Source of the DNA: Palsa-744 sp036498265 | Lineage (GTDB): Bacteria; Actinomycetota; Thermoleophilia; Solirubrobacterales; Solirubrobacteraceae | Reading direction: 5' to 3' | NCBI GenBank assembly: GCA_036498265.1 | Contig: DASYFT010000006.1 | Span: 62,001 to 126,000, forward strand | DNA: 64,000 nt | In this document: positions 43,700-52,629 of the stretch, piece after piece | How positions within the stretch are numbered: the stretch's first letter is position 1 | Layout of the letters: every line of letters starts with the position of its first letter | Made by a program: the position numbers and the translations under genes | The notes under the pieces: model-generated | Seen by the model: the letters and a program-made list of their open reading frames with translations, nothing else | The model's database searches: none | What the model was told of the DNA's origin: nothing

Positions 43700-44335
43700 A
43701 TGAACGGCATCTTCTTCTACATCGGACTCGGTGTCGGGTTGGCGGTGGCCTGCGGCCTTCGCCCCTTTCTGCCGTCGCTGCTGGCGGGCGCGCTCGGCTC
43801 CGCCGGGGCGCTGGGCGTGACGTTCGGTCACGGGCGCTTCGACTTCCTGCAGTCGGGATGGTGGCTGCTCGCGGTCGCGGTCGCGCTTGCAGCGGCCTAC
43901 GCGATCCAGCTTGTTGCGGGCCTGACGCCGTTCCTGGACCCGGGTGCAGGGCGCCCGCAGACCGCGCGTCCCAACCCCCTCGGAGCGGCGCTCGCCGGGC
44001 TGGGCTACGGCGCGGGCGCGCTGCTCTTCGCGGGCACCCTGGACGCGCACGGAGATGCCTGGTGGCCGGGCGTGCTGGGAGGACTGGCTGTCGTCTGGCT
44101 CGCCCAGCGCGCGGTCATGCCGGTGCTCGCGCGGGCTCGTGCCCGACTGCCGGACCGCGCCGCACGCGAGTCGCTGAGCGTCTACCTCGACGCAGCCTCG
44201 CTCCTGGTCGCGGGACTCGTCTGCCTGCTCCATCCCCTTGGTTACGTGGCGGTCGGGCTGCTCGCCTGGTTCGCCTGGCGCGGGCGTGCCCGCGGTGGTG
44301 AAAAGTACGCGGGGCTGCGCATCCTGCGTCGCTGA
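43700..44335 (+). CDS. DUF4126-like membrane protein
   Basis: The 211-aa integral membrane protein has about five helices: IFFYIGLGVGLAVACGLRPFLPSLLAGAL first, then WWLLAVAVALAAAYAIQLVAG and later LLVAGLVCLLHPLGYVAVGLLAWFAW. The AxGLRPFLP start is typical of DUF4126 family proteins. Function unknown. The start is the ATG at 43700; longer in-frame sequence upstream overlaps antisense aminotransferase. It is followed after 9 bp by the phosphodiesterase gene on the same strand. Confidence 0.7.
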   Translation: MNGIFFYIGLGVGLAVACGLRPFLPSLLAGALGSAGALGVTFGHGRFDFLQSGWWLLAVAVALAAAYAIQLVAGLTPFLDPGAGRPQTARPNPLGAALAGLGYGAGALLFAGTLDAHGDAWWPGVLGGLAVVWLAQRAVMPVLARARARLPDRAARESLSVYLDAASLLVAGLVCLLHPLGYVAVGLLAWFAWRGRARGGEKYAGLRILRR

Positions 44336-44344
44336 ACGCGGAAC

Positions 44345-45847
44345 GTGACCCCCTCCTCCCCCAAGCTCGTCCTGTGCGTGATCGACGCGATGGCGCCGGC
44401 CATGCTCGAGCGCGCCATCGCCGCCGGAGTCGCGCCCACGCTCGAGAGGCTGGTCGACGGCGGGCAGTACGTCCCCGACTGCGTCGCGGCCTTCCCCTCC
44501 GTGACGCCTGTGTGCGCCGCCTCGATCGTCACCGGCGTTGCCCAGGACGCGCATCGGATCCCGGGCATGAACTGGTTCGACCGGGGGGAGGAGCGCTACG
44601 TCGAGTACGGCTCGAGCTTCCGCGCGGCGCAGCGCTTTGGCATTGCGCGCCAGCTGACGGACACTGTCTACAACATGAACCGAACCCACCTCGCGGCGGA
44701 CACGCCGACAGTGTTCGAGTCGCTGGACGATGCCGACGTCCGGACCGCCGGCACGACCTACCTGATGTACCGTGGGCGCCACCTCCACGAGCCCCAGCGG
44801 GACACCGCCCTCACGCGTGTCGCCTCTGCCCTCATCCGCCATCCGGTGATGGGGCCGCGGGAGCTCTTCTACGCGGACATCTTCGCCTCGCGGCGCACCG
44901 GCTGCCGGTCGGGGCTCGGGATGCCGGGGGTTCGAGACCGCCACTCGGGATGCGTCTCGGCCCATCTGGTCGAGCACGACCTCTTCGACTTCCTGCTGCT
45001 GTCGCTCCCCGACAACGACTGGTACTCCCACAAGAACGGCCCCGAAGCGCAGATCCAGTCGATCGCGCAGGCGGACATCCAGCTGGCCCGGGTGATGAAC
45101 GCCGGCGGGGGCGTCGAGGAGTTCCTGGCCGAGCACGCGGTGATCGCGATGGCCGATCACTCGCAGGCGGAGATCGTCGCCACGATCGCGCTGCAGGACG
45201 AGCTGGCCGAGCTGGGCGTCCTCGGGCCGGTCCGCTCGTCCGCGGCATCTCGATCGGAGGATCCGCGGATCGCGGTGTGCCCGTCCCAGCGGGCGGCGAT
45301 GGTCTACGCCCTGCACGGCTCCGAGCGTGACGCGATGCGAGCATCGGTGGCGACCAGGGCCCTCGCGATCGACGGGATCGATCTGGTGATGTGGCTGGAG
45401 CGCGACGCGCACGAAGCGCCGCGCGAAGGGGTGATCTCGAGCCCCGTCCATGGCGAGCTGCGGTTCGCCCCGGGTGGGCCGCTGGTCGACCCGCGTGGTC
45501 TGAGCTGGAGCGTGGAAGGTGCGCTTGGCGCGATCTCGGCGAGCGTGCAGGACGGCCTCTTGCTCTCGCCTGCGTATCCGGACGCGCTTGCGCGCGTCTG
45601 GTCGGCGCTCACCTGCCCCACGTCCGGAGAGGTTCTGCTCTCGGCGGCGCCCGGCTACGAGTTCCTCGACTGGGGCCGCCAGGCGCATGTCGGCGGCGGA
45701 AGCCACGGCTCGCTGCACGCGAGCGACTCGCTGGGGGCGCTCATCATGACGGGGATCTCCTCGCCCCAGCCGGCGCCGTCGCAGTGGGCGATCCGCGACG
45801 TCGCGCCGCTGATCCGCCGGCATTTCGGCCTGGACGGAGCGGGGTGA
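44345..45847 (+). CDS. Type I phosphodiesterase/nucleotide pyrophosphatase-family protein
   Basis: The 500-aa alkaline-phosphatase-superfamily enzyme has KLVLCVIDAMAPAM (metal Asp), FPSVTPVCAASIVTG (nucleophile Thr), DNDWYSHKNG (Asp, His), AVIAMADHSQ (Asp-His) and a C-terminal GGGSHGSLHASD (His): all metal-ligand positions are present. Substrate (phosphodiester, phospholipid or nucleotide) is unknown. No signal peptide is seen, so it acts inside the cell or at the inner face. The GTG at 44345 lies 9 bp after the DUF4126-like gene, and its stop overlaps the next start by one base. Confidence 0.85.
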   Translation: MTPSSPKLVLCVIDAMAPAMLERAIAAGVAPTLERLVDGGQYVPDCVAAFPSVTPVCAASIVTGVAQDAHRIPGMNWFDRGEERYVEYGSSFRAAQRFGIARQLTDTVYNMNRTHLAADTPTVFESLDDADVRTAGTTYLMYRGRHLHEPQRDTALTRVASALIRHPVMGPRELFYADIFASRRTGCRSGLGMPGVRDRHSGCVSAHLVEHDLFDFLLLSLPDNDWYSHKNGPEAQIQSIAQADIQLARVMNAGGGVEEFLAEHAVIAMADHSQAEIVATIALQDELAELGVLGPVRSSAASRSEDPRIAVCPSQRAAMVYALHGSERDAMRASVATRALAIDGIDLVMWLERDAHEAPREGVISSPVHGELRFAPGGPLVDPRGLSWSVEGALGAISASVQDGLLLSPAYPDALARVWSALTCPTSGEVLLSAAPGYEFLDWGRQAHVGGGSHGSLHASDSLGALIMTGISSPQPAPSQWAIRDVAPLIRRHFGLDGAG

Positions 45848-47583
45848 TGCGTGGCCTGGCGCTGCTCGCCGGCGTCGCGGTGCTCACGCTCGCCGCCCCG
45901 GCCCCGGCGATCGCGGGCACGAACACGCACACGGCCGCTCCGGCCACCTCGGTGACCGATCCGGAAGCACCGGTCCCGGTGCCGCGCTCCAACACCCCAC
46001 CCAGCGGCCGGCGCCTGTCAGCCAACCGCGTGCTCGCGATCGCCGGCGCGCTGCCGAAGATGCGCTCCGCCCGCGCCAGGTACCCGGGCTCCTACGGCGG
46101 CGCCTACCTCAAGAGGCCGTTCCGATGGCAGGTCAGCTACTTCTCCCGCGACGGGAAGAAGGAGATCGGTCAGGTCCTGATCGATGACCTGACGGGCCGC
46201 GTGCTCGAGCAGTGGACGGGGTTCCAGGTGGCGTGGACGATGGCGCGCGGCTACCCGGGGGCGTTCGGCAGGCACGTCAACTCGCTCTACGTGTGGCTGC
46301 CGCTGTGCGTCCTGTTCGTGCTGCCGTTCCTGAACTTCCGTCGTCCGCTCTCGCTGCTCCACCTGGACCTGCTCGTGCTTCTGTCGTTCTCCGTCTCGCT
46401 GGCGTTCTTCAACCACGCGCACATCTACGCGTCGGTCCCGCTCGCGTACCCGCCGCTGCTCTACCTGCTGGCGCGCATGCTCGCCCTGCTGCGCAGGCGC
46501 CGATCCGCTCGGGAGCCTCCACCGCCACTGCGCCTGCTCGTCCCGCTGCCCTGGCTCGCGCTCGGCGTCGTGTTCCTGCTCGGCTTCCGCATCGCGCTGA
46601 ACGTGACCGACTCGAACGTCATCGACGTCGGCTACGCGGGCGTGATCGGGGCGGACCGGATCGTCAAGGAAAAGCCGCTGTACGGCGGGTACCCCTCGGA
46701 CAACGAACATGGCGACACCTACGGCCCGGCCAACTACGAGGCCTACATCCCGTTCGAGCAGGCCTTCGGGTGGAGCGGTGCATGGGACGACCTCCCCGCG
46801 GCGCACGCCGCCGCGATCGCCTTCGACATTCTCGCGCTCGCGCTGCTGTTCTTCCTCGGGAGACGGCTGCGGGGTCCCACCCTCGGGGTGGCGCTGGCCT
46901 ACGCCTGGGTCTCCTACCCGTTCACCCTGTTCGCGCTGGAGAGCAACTCCAACGACACGCTGGTGGCGGTGCTGGTGCTCGCGGCGCTGCTCGCGGCGAG
47001 CTACCGCGGCAAGCTCGCCGGGCCCACCCGCGGCGCGCTGTCGGCGCTGGCGGGCCTCACGAAGTTCGCGCCGCTGGCGCTCGCACCCGTGCTGGCGACC
47101 TACGGGCTCCGTGAGCTCCCGCCGGGACGGCGCGCCCGGGCGCTGGCGCTGTTCGCCGCCGGGTTCGGCACAGCCGCGGCTCTGGCGCTGGTCCCTGCGC
47201 TCACCCACGACTCGCTGCACACCATCTACCGCCAGACGATCTCCTATCAGGCCAACCGCGGCTCGCCGTTCTCCGTCTGGGGCCTCTACGGCGGTCTCGG
47301 CGGCCTGAAGCTGGCGGTCGAGATCGGCGCGGTCGCCCTCGCCGTGGCGCTGGCGCTGCTCCCGTTGCGCACCGAGCTGCCCGTGCTGGCCGCCGCCTGC
47401 GCGGCGATCCTGATCGCCGCCCAGCTGGGGATCGAACACTGGTTCTACCTCTACATTCCGTGGTTCTTCCCGCTCGTGATGATCGCCCTGCTCGGACGCT
47501 TCAGCGATCCGGAGCCCCGGCGGCCGGCCGTGGCATCAGGAGCTGCTCGATCGCGTCCGCTCGCAGTGGCCGGGAGCAGCTGA
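45847..47583 (+). CDS. Membrane protein, GT-C-like, with N-terminal PepSY-like domain
   Basis: The 578-aa product has a signal-like N-terminus. A soluble extracytoplasmic segment reads RWQVSYFSRDGKKEIGQVLIDD..GRVLEQWTG, which resembles PepSY. About ten membrane helices follow. Loops contain DVGYAGVIGADRIVKEKPLYG and DTYGPANYEAYIPFEQAF, typical of polyprenyl-phosphate-dependent (GT-C/GT87-like) glycosyltransferases. The ATG at 45847 shares one base with the preceding stop. Its last 83 bp overlap the convergent ymdB gene. The role in envelope glycan synthesis is inference. Confidence 0.72.
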   Translation: MRGLALLAGVAVLTLAAPAPAIAGTNTHTAAPATSVTDPEAPVPVPRSNTPPSGRRLSANRVLAIAGALPKMRSARARYPGSYGGAYLKRPFRWQVSYFSRDGKKEIGQVLIDDLTGRVLEQWTGFQVAWTMARGYPGAFGRHVNSLYVWLPLCVLFVLPFLNFRRPLSLLHLDLLVLLSFSVSLAFFNHAHIYASVPLAYPPLLYLLARMLALLRRRRSAREPPPPLRLLVPLPWLALGVVFLLGFRIALNVTDSNVIDVGYAGVIGADRIVKEKPLYGGYPSDNEHGDTYGPANYEAYIPFEQAFGWSGAWDDLPAAHAAAIAFDILALALLFFLGRRLRGPTLGVALAYAWVSYPFTLFALESNSNDTLVAVLVLAALLAASYRGKLAGPTRGALSALAGLTKFAPLALAPVLATYGLRELPPGRRARALALFAAGFGTAAALALVPALTHDSLHTIYRQTISYQANRGSPFSVWGLYGGLGGLKLAVEIGAVALAVALALLPLRTELPVLAAACAAILIAAQLGIEHWFYLYIPWFFPLVMIALLGRFSDPEPRRPAVASGAARSRPLAVAGSS

Positions 47584-48334
47584 TGAGCACGCCCATCAGC
47601 CACGGGTCCTCCTCCGAGGTCTCGAACCGGATCGGCATCTGCGTTCGCAGCGCCTCGATGGCCTGCTCGCGCTTGACCCCTATCACTCCGCCGCGCGGTC
47701 CCGTCATCCCCGCGTCGGTGATGTAGGCGGTCCCCCCGGGGAGCACGCGCGCGTCGGCGGTGGGCACATGCGTGTGCGTGCCGACGACGGCGGTCACGCG
47801 GCCGTCGAGATGCCATCCCATCGCCACCTTCTCCGACGTGGCCTCGGCGTGCATGTCGACGATGATCTGATCCGCGCCCTCCACTTCACCGAGCGCAACC
47901 TCCACCTCGGTGAACGCCGAGCGGCCGGCCCGGAGGTAGAGGTTCCCGCTGAGGTTCACCACGCCCAGGCGGACGCCGTCGTGCTCGACGACGCAGGTTC
48001 CGTGGCCGGGTTGCCCGCGCAGGAAGTTGGCCGGACGCAGGATCCGGGGCTCGGCGTCGAGATACGGGTAGATCTCTCGGCGATGGTAGGTGTGGTTGCC
48101 CAGCGTGATCGCGTCGACGCCGGCCGCGAACATCTGGTCGGCGATCTTCGGCGTGATGCCGAGGCCTCCGGCCACGTTCTCGCCGTTGACGACCACGAAA
48201 GTCGGGTCGTAGCGCTCGCGCAGGAGCGGAAGCGAGTCGAGCAGCGTCAGGCGGCCGATGCTCCCCACGACATCGCCCACGAACAGGATCCTCGTAGCGC
48301 CCCCCTGGGGAGGGGCCGCCTGAGGCTCAGCCAT
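47501..48334 (-). CDS. ymdB: YmdB-family metallophosphoesterase
   Basis: The 277-aa calcineurin-like phosphoesterase matches TIGR00282/YmdB: RILFVGDVVGSIGR, VVVNGENVAGGLGI, DAITLGNHTYHRREIYPYL, DMHAEATSEKVAMGWHLDG, VVGTHTHVPTADARVLPGGTAYITDAGMTGP. YmdB hydrolyses 2',3'-cyclic nucleotides and shapes motility or biofilm programmes in Bacillus. Its 3' end overlaps the convergent GT-C-like gene by 83 bp. The start lies only 23 bp from the divergent AI-2E gene. Confidence 0.93.
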   Translation of the reverse strand: MAEPQAAPPQGGATRILFVGDVVGSIGRLTLLDSLPLLRERYDPTFVVVNGENVAGGLGITPKIADQMFAAGVDAITLGNHTYHRREIYPYLDAEPRILRPANFLRGQPGHGTCVVEHDGVRLGVVNLSGNLYLRAGRSAFTEVEVALGEVEGADQIIVDMHAEATSEKVAMGWHLDGRVTAVVGTHTHVPTADARVLPGGTAYITDAGMTGPRGGVIGVKREQAIEALRTQMPIRFETSEEDPWLMGVLISCSRPLRADAIEQLLMPRPAAGAPDR

Positions 48335-48357
48335 ACTCTGGCGATGGTGGGAGGGAG

Positions 48358-49554
48358 GTGACAGGCGTCTCCGAGAACGCTCCCCGATCCGCTCCGCCGG
48401 ACGAGGAAGAGCGCGCGCTCACCGACGCCGAGGCCGAGCCGGCGGCGGAGCCGCCACGCGTCGTGGTCCCGCGCTGGGTGCAGCTCGTGGGGCTCCCGCT
48501 CTTGGTGCTCGCGGGGTGGGCGCTCGCGAAAGCCGCCGGGAAAGTCGTCCTGCTGTTCATCATCGCGGGGCTCATAGCGCTGATCCTCAACCCGGCCGTC
48601 TCCTTCGTCCAGCGCGGGCGCGTGCCACGCGGACTGGCCGTGCTCGCTGTGTACGTGGCGTTCTTCGTGGGGCTGGCCGGCATCGGTGTGCTCCTGGCGA
48701 ACCCTATCTCCAACCAGGTTCGCACCTTCACCAACAACCTCCCCACGATCGTCAACGAAGCCAACAAGAAGCTCTCCGAAGCCCAGGACGAACTGAACCA
48801 CGCCGGCATTCACGTGGAACTCGTCAAACCGGGCAAAACGGCGCTGCAGAGCATCCAGGCCAAAGTCGCGAAAAGCGCCAGCAAATTCGTGTCCTTCGGG
48901 GGCGCGCTGCTGACCGAAGTGGCCAATGCGATCTTCAACCTGATCCTGATCTTCGTGCTGTCGGTGTACATGCTCCTGTACGGACAGCAGATCGGGGGGC
49001 TGGTCAGACGCGTGATGCCGTCAGGCGACGGCTCACGTGGCGATGACTACCCGCTGCTGGTGCAGCGGGCGGTGTCCCGCTACGTCGGCGGACAGCTGCT
49101 GTTCAGCGCGATCATGGGTGCCTCCGCCGGGGTGGCGCTCTACCTGTTCGGCGTTCTGGGGATATTCCCCGACGGGAGCAAGTACGCCGTCGCCTTCGGC
49201 GTGTTCTACGCGGTCATGGAGCTGATCCCCTACGTCGGCCCGATCCTCGGCGCGCTGCCCCCCATCCTGGTCGCGTTGTTCACCAACCCGATCACGGCCG
49301 TATGGCTGGTGCTGCTGTTCATCGGGCTCCAGCAGCTCGAGGGCCACGTCGTCGCCCCCCAGGTGTTCGGGCACACCCTCCGGATCAACCCGCTGCTCGT
49401 CATCTTCGCGCTGCTCACAGGCCTCGAGATAGACGGGATCTTCGGGGCGCTCGTCGCGCTCCCGATCCTCTCGGTGGTGCGGGAGACGGTGGTCTATCTG
49501 AGCCGGCACCTGACGTTCGAGTCGTGGGACGACACGTCTCGCCGGCTCCTGTGA
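48358..49554 (+). CDS. AI-2E family transporter
   Basis: The 398-aa polytopic protein has the AI-2E exporter superfamily layout. Two N-terminal helices (WVQLVGLPLLVLAGWALAK, VVLLFIIAGLIALILNPAVSFV) lead to an extracytoplasmic coiled-coil region at about 120-190. Then come the C-terminal helices with the family signature LEGHVVAPQVFGHTLRINPLLVIFALLTG and GALVALPILSVVRE. Its transported substrate is unknown. The GTG at 48358 follows GGGAGG. Its stop overlaps the next ABC gene by 4 bp. Confidence 0.9.
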   Translation: MTGVSENAPRSAPPDEEERALTDAEAEPAAEPPRVVVPRWVQLVGLPLLVLAGWALAKAAGKVVLLFIIAGLIALILNPAVSFVQRGRVPRGLAVLAVYVAFFVGLAGIGVLLANPISNQVRTFTNNLPTIVNEANKKLSEAQDELNHAGIHVELVKPGKTALQSIQAKVAKSASKFVSFGGALLTEVANAIFNLILIFVLSVYMLLYGQQIGGLVRRVMPSGDGSRGDDYPLLVQRAVSRYVGGQLLFSAIMGASAGVALYLFGVLGIFPDGSKYAVAFGVFYAVMELIPYVGPILGALPPILVALFTNPITAVWLVLLFIGLQQLEGHVVAPQVFGHTLRINPLLVIFALLTGLEIDGIFGALVALPILSVVRETVVYLSRHLTFESWDDTSRRLL

Positions 49555-50276
49555 GCGCCGCTCTCAGCGTCCGTTCCGTCAGCAAGCGGTTCGGGCCACT
49601 GCAGGCGCTGAGCGACGTCACCTTCGACGTCCGGGCCGGGGAGATGGTGGCCCTGATCGGGCCGAACGGCGCCGGCAAGACGACCCTGCTGTCGATCATC
49701 GCCGGAGTCCAGCCCGCCGACGCCGGCTCACTGAGCCGCGGACCGGCCGAGGTCGGGTGGGTACCGCAGCAACCTGCTCTCTACACGAGGCTGTCGGTCG
49801 CCGAGAACCTCGGCCTGTTCGCTCGACTCGAGCGGGTGGCAGACCCCCGCGCCGTGGTCGAGCGGATGCTCGACCAGACGGATCTGCGCTCCCGCGCGGC
49901 AGAGCAGGTCGGGCGGCTCTCGGGCGGCAACCGTCAGCGGGTGAACGTGGCGCTCGGGCTCATGGGCGACCCACCCGTGCTGGCGCTGGACGAGCCCTCG
50001 ACGTCGCTCGATCCCGCACAGCGCGAACGGCTGTGGCTGTTCATCGCGGACCTCGCGCGCGCCGGGCGCGCGGTCGTGTTCTCCACCCACAACGTCGCCG
50101 AGGCGCAGCGCTATGCGGCACGGGTGATAGTGCTCGCCGAGGGCACGATCCTGTTCGACGGCGCTCCCTCGGCCCTGCTGCAGGCTGTTGGGGAACGCGA
50201 GGACGGGGACCTCGAGCGGGCGCTCGTGAGGTTCCTCCAGGAACGCGTCCCACCGGCGGAGGCCATCGCGCGGTGA
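49551..50276 (+). CDS. ABC transporter ATP-binding protein (CcmA/ABC-2 type)
   Basis: The 241-aa ATPase has VSKRFGPLQALSDVTFDV, Walker A GPNGAGKTTLLSII, signature RLSGGNRQRVNVALGL, Walker B VLALDEPSTSLD and H-loop STHNVAEAQ. The Q-loop is WVPQQPALYTRLSVAENLG. It pairs with the ABC-2 permease that overlaps its 3' end by 4 bp. Its position directly before hemB raises a heme- or cytochrome-related export role; inference. Confidence 0.9.
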   Translation: MSAALSVRSVSKRFGPLQALSDVTFDVRAGEMVALIGPNGAGKTTLLSIIAGVQPADAGSLSRGPAEVGWVPQQPALYTRLSVAENLGLFARLERVADPRAVVERMLDQTDLRSRAAEQVGRLSGGNRQRVNVALGLMGDPPVLALDEPSTSLDPAQRERLWLFIADLARAGRAVVFSTHNVAEAQRYAARVIVLAEGTILFDGAPSALLQAVGEREDGDLERALVRFLQERVPPAEAIAR

Positions 50277-51604
50277 GGTGGCTCCTGCGGAAGGACCTGG
50301 TGATCCTGGGACGCTCGCGGCTGCTGCTGGCGCTGCTCGTCATCTACCCGGTGGCGGTCGCGCTGCTGATCGGCCTGGCGCTCTCGCGCGGCCCGTCACG
50401 CCCCCGCGTGGCGATCGTGAACGAAACGGCCCCCGGCGAGACGCTCCAGGTGGGTAGCGAACGCGTGAGCGTTGGGCAATACGCCCAGCAGCTGTTCAGC
50501 CAGGTGCAGCCGGTGAATGTACCCACGCGATCGCAGGCGGTCGCCAAGGTCAGATCGGGCGAGGTGGTGGCGGCCATCGTGATCCCACCGGACATCGCCG
50601 CCCGCGTCTCCTCGGCGACCAGTCAGGCAGCGGTCGAAGTGATCTACAACGGCGACGCGCTCGAGCAGGCGATCGTGCAGTCGCAGATCAACGCCGCACT
50701 CGCGCAGGCGAACCTTGGCTTCTCGGAACAGATCCAGCGAGCCGCGGCGAGCGCGATCGCGCTGCTGCTGCGCGGTGGCAACCTCGGAGCCCTCGGCGCC
50801 ACGGGCAACCTCGTCGGCCTCGACGAAATCCCATCCGTGCTGCATCGTGTCATCGCCCACCAGCCGCCGGGCCCCGATCGCGCGGCGCTCGAACGGGTGG
50901 CGGCGTTCGCCGGCTTCGCCGCCCAGAACCTGAACCTGAGCAAGAACGTGCTCGCCACCGTCGGCCAGCCGATCCGGGTGCACAGCCGGCTGCTTCGGGG
51001 CCGGCGCACACCGCTGAACACGTTCGCCGTGGTTGTTGCGGTGAGCATCTCGCTGATGTTCGTATGCGTGCTGCTCGCCGCGGGGGGCCTCGCGCTCGAG
51101 CGTGAGGAGCACGCGCTGGGACGCCTCGTCCGGGGGCTGGTCTCCCGCGAGACGCTGCTCGCCGAGAAGGGCCTCTTGGCGGCCGGTTGCTCGCTGGTTC
51201 TGGCGTTCGCCATGCTCGCGGGCGTGGGCGCCTTCGTGACGCTCGACTGGAGCCGTGCCGGACTGTGGCTGCTCGCGCTCGCGCTCGGCGCGCTTGCGTT
51301 CGGCGCGCTCGGCGTCGCTATCGGGGCGCTCGCCAGGGAAGTGCGGGCCGCCTCCCTGCTGGCGTTCCTGCTGTCGTTGCCACTGGCGTTCCTCGCCCTC
51401 GTCCCGGCCGGAGCCGTCGCTCACGGGCTCTACGACGCGATCAGCGCCGTCTCGTTCGTGTTCCCGTTCAAGGCCACGCTGCAGGCGCTCGACGCGGCCG
51501 TCAATCGCGCATCGCCGTCGCTCGGATCCTCGCTCGCGCACCTGGCAGGCCTGACGATCCTGTTCGGCGTGCTCGCACGCCTGGGGCTGCGACGCGCGGA
51601 ATGA
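50273..51604 (+). CDS. ABC-2 type transporter permease
   Basis: The 443-aa permease has one N-terminal helix (LLLALLVIYPVAVALLIGLAL), an extracytoplasmic domain of about 230 residues (PRVAIVNETAPGETLQVG, VRSGEVVAAIVIPPDIAARV), then five C-terminal helices ending FKATLQALDAAVNRASP..LGLRRAE. This NodJ/YhgE-like layout fits ABC-2 exporters. GTG start at 50273. Partner of the preceding ATPase; no other transporter gene is nearby. Confidence 0.88.
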   Translation: MRWLLRKDLVILGRSRLLLALLVIYPVAVALLIGLALSRGPSRPRVAIVNETAPGETLQVGSERVSVGQYAQQLFSQVQPVNVPTRSQAVAKVRSGEVVAAIVIPPDIAARVSSATSQAAVEVIYNGDALEQAIVQSQINAALAQANLGFSEQIQRAAASAIALLLRGGNLGALGATGNLVGLDEIPSVLHRVIAHQPPGPDRAALERVAAFAGFAAQNLNLSKNVLATVGQPIRVHSRLLRGRRTPLNTFAVVVAVSISLMFVCVLLAAGGLALEREEHALGRLVRGLVSRETLLAEKGLLAAGCSLVLAFAMLAGVGAFVTLDWSRAGLWLLALALGALAFGALGVAIGALAREVRAASLLAFLLSLPLAFLALVPAGAVAHGLYDAISAVSFVFPFKATLQALDAAVNRASPSLGSSLAHLAGLTILFGVLARLGLRRAE

Positions 51605-51609
51605 CGCTC

Positions 51610-51615
51610 TAACCT
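51610..51615 (+). promoter_or_regulatory. -10 element (TAACCT) for hemB
   Basis: TAACCT lies 9 nt before the hemB ATG at 51625, the leaderless arrangement also seen for gtrA. The gap between the permease stop and hemB is only 20 bp, so this promoter starts inside the intergenic region. Confidence 0.5.
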
Positions 51616-51624
51616 GGGGAGTCG

Positions 51625-52629
51625 ATGTCATTCCCCCGGACACGGATGCGCAGGCTGCGGGCAAGCGCCGGCCTGCGCGGGCTCGTGCGGGAGACGGACC
51701 TGCGCCCCGGAGCGCTGGTGCTGCCGCTGTTCGTCGCCGAGGCTTCCGCGGCGGAGCGTGGCGGCCGGGAGCCGATTCCCACGATGCCCGGCGTCGAGCG
51801 CCTCTCGCTGTCGGCGGCGGTCGCGGAGGCGCACGAGGCTGCCTCGCTGGGAATCGCGGCGGTGATGCTGTTCGGCATCCCGGCCGAGAAGGACGAGGAG
51901 GGATCCGGGGCCTGGGAGGATGAGGGGGTCGTCCAGCTGGCGACGCGCGCGATCAAGCAGGCGGAGCCCGATCTCCTGGTGATCACCGACGTGTGCCTCT
52001 GCGAGTACACGACTCATGGGCACTGCGGCGTGCTTCGCACCGACGGCGGGTCGCCTGGCATCGACAACGACGCGACGCTGGAGCTGCTGGGGCGCACGGC
52101 GGTCAGCCACGCGCGTGCAGGCGCCGACCTCGTGGCGCCGTCGGACATGATGGACGGGCGGGTGGGAGCGATCAGGGAGGAGCTCGACGGAGAGGGCCTG
52201 CACGAAACCCCGATCCTCGCCTACTCGGCGAAGTTCGCCTCCGCCTTCTACGGCCCGTTCCGCGACGCTGCCGGCTCGGCACCCGCCTTCGGAGACAGGC
52301 GCGGCTACCAGATGGACCCGGCGAACGGGCGCGAGGCGGTGCGTGAGGCGCTGCTCGACATGCGCGAGGGCGCCGACATGGTGATGGTCAAGCCCGCGCT
52401 CGCGTACGGCGACCTGATCCGCGCGGTCAAGGAAGCCACGCAGCTGCCCGTCGCGGCGTACAACGTGAGCGGCGAGTACGCGATGGTCAAGGCCGCCGCG
52501 GCGGCCGGGTACCTGGACGAGCAGCCGGCGGTCCTCGAGATCCTCACCTCGCTTCGCCGTGCCGGTGCCGACACGATCATCTCCTACCACGCAAAGGACG
52601 CGGCCCGATGGCTGGCAGAGCAGACCTGA
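51625..52629 (+). CDS. hemB: Porphobilinogen synthase (delta-aminolevulinic acid dehydratase)
   Basis: It condenses two 5-aminolevulinate molecules into porphobilinogen. The 334-aa protein has RRLRASAGLRGLVRETDL, PTMPGVERLS and the metal-binding cysteines DVCLCEYTTHGHCG. The two Schiff-base lysines are in YSAKFASAFYGPFRDAAGS and MVMVKPALAY, and the C-terminal ISYHAKDAARWL completes it. It works with HemL downstream. Its stop overlaps the next gene by 22 bp. Confidence 0.95.
   Translation: MSFPRTRMRRLRASAGLRGLVRETDLRPGALVLPLFVAEASAAERGGREPIPTMPGVERLSLSAAVAEAHEAASLGIAAVMLFGIPAEKDEEGSGAWEDEGVVQLATRAIKQAEPDLLVITDVCLCEYTTHGHCGVLRTDGGSPGIDNDATLELLGRTAVSHARAGADLVAPSDMMDGRVGAIREELDGEGLHETPILAYSAKFASAFYGPFRDAAGSAPAFGDRRGYQMDPANGREAVREALLDMREGADMVMVKPALAYGDLIRAVKEATQLPVAAYNVSGEYAMVKAAAAAGYLDEQPAVLEILTSLRRAGADTIISYHAKDAARWLAEQT

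Noticed and set aside
43595..45823. 742-codon minus-strand frame opposite the DUF4126-like and phosphodiesterase genes
   Set aside because: Biased Arg/Asp/His composition, no motifs, and full metal-ligand motifs on the plus strand.
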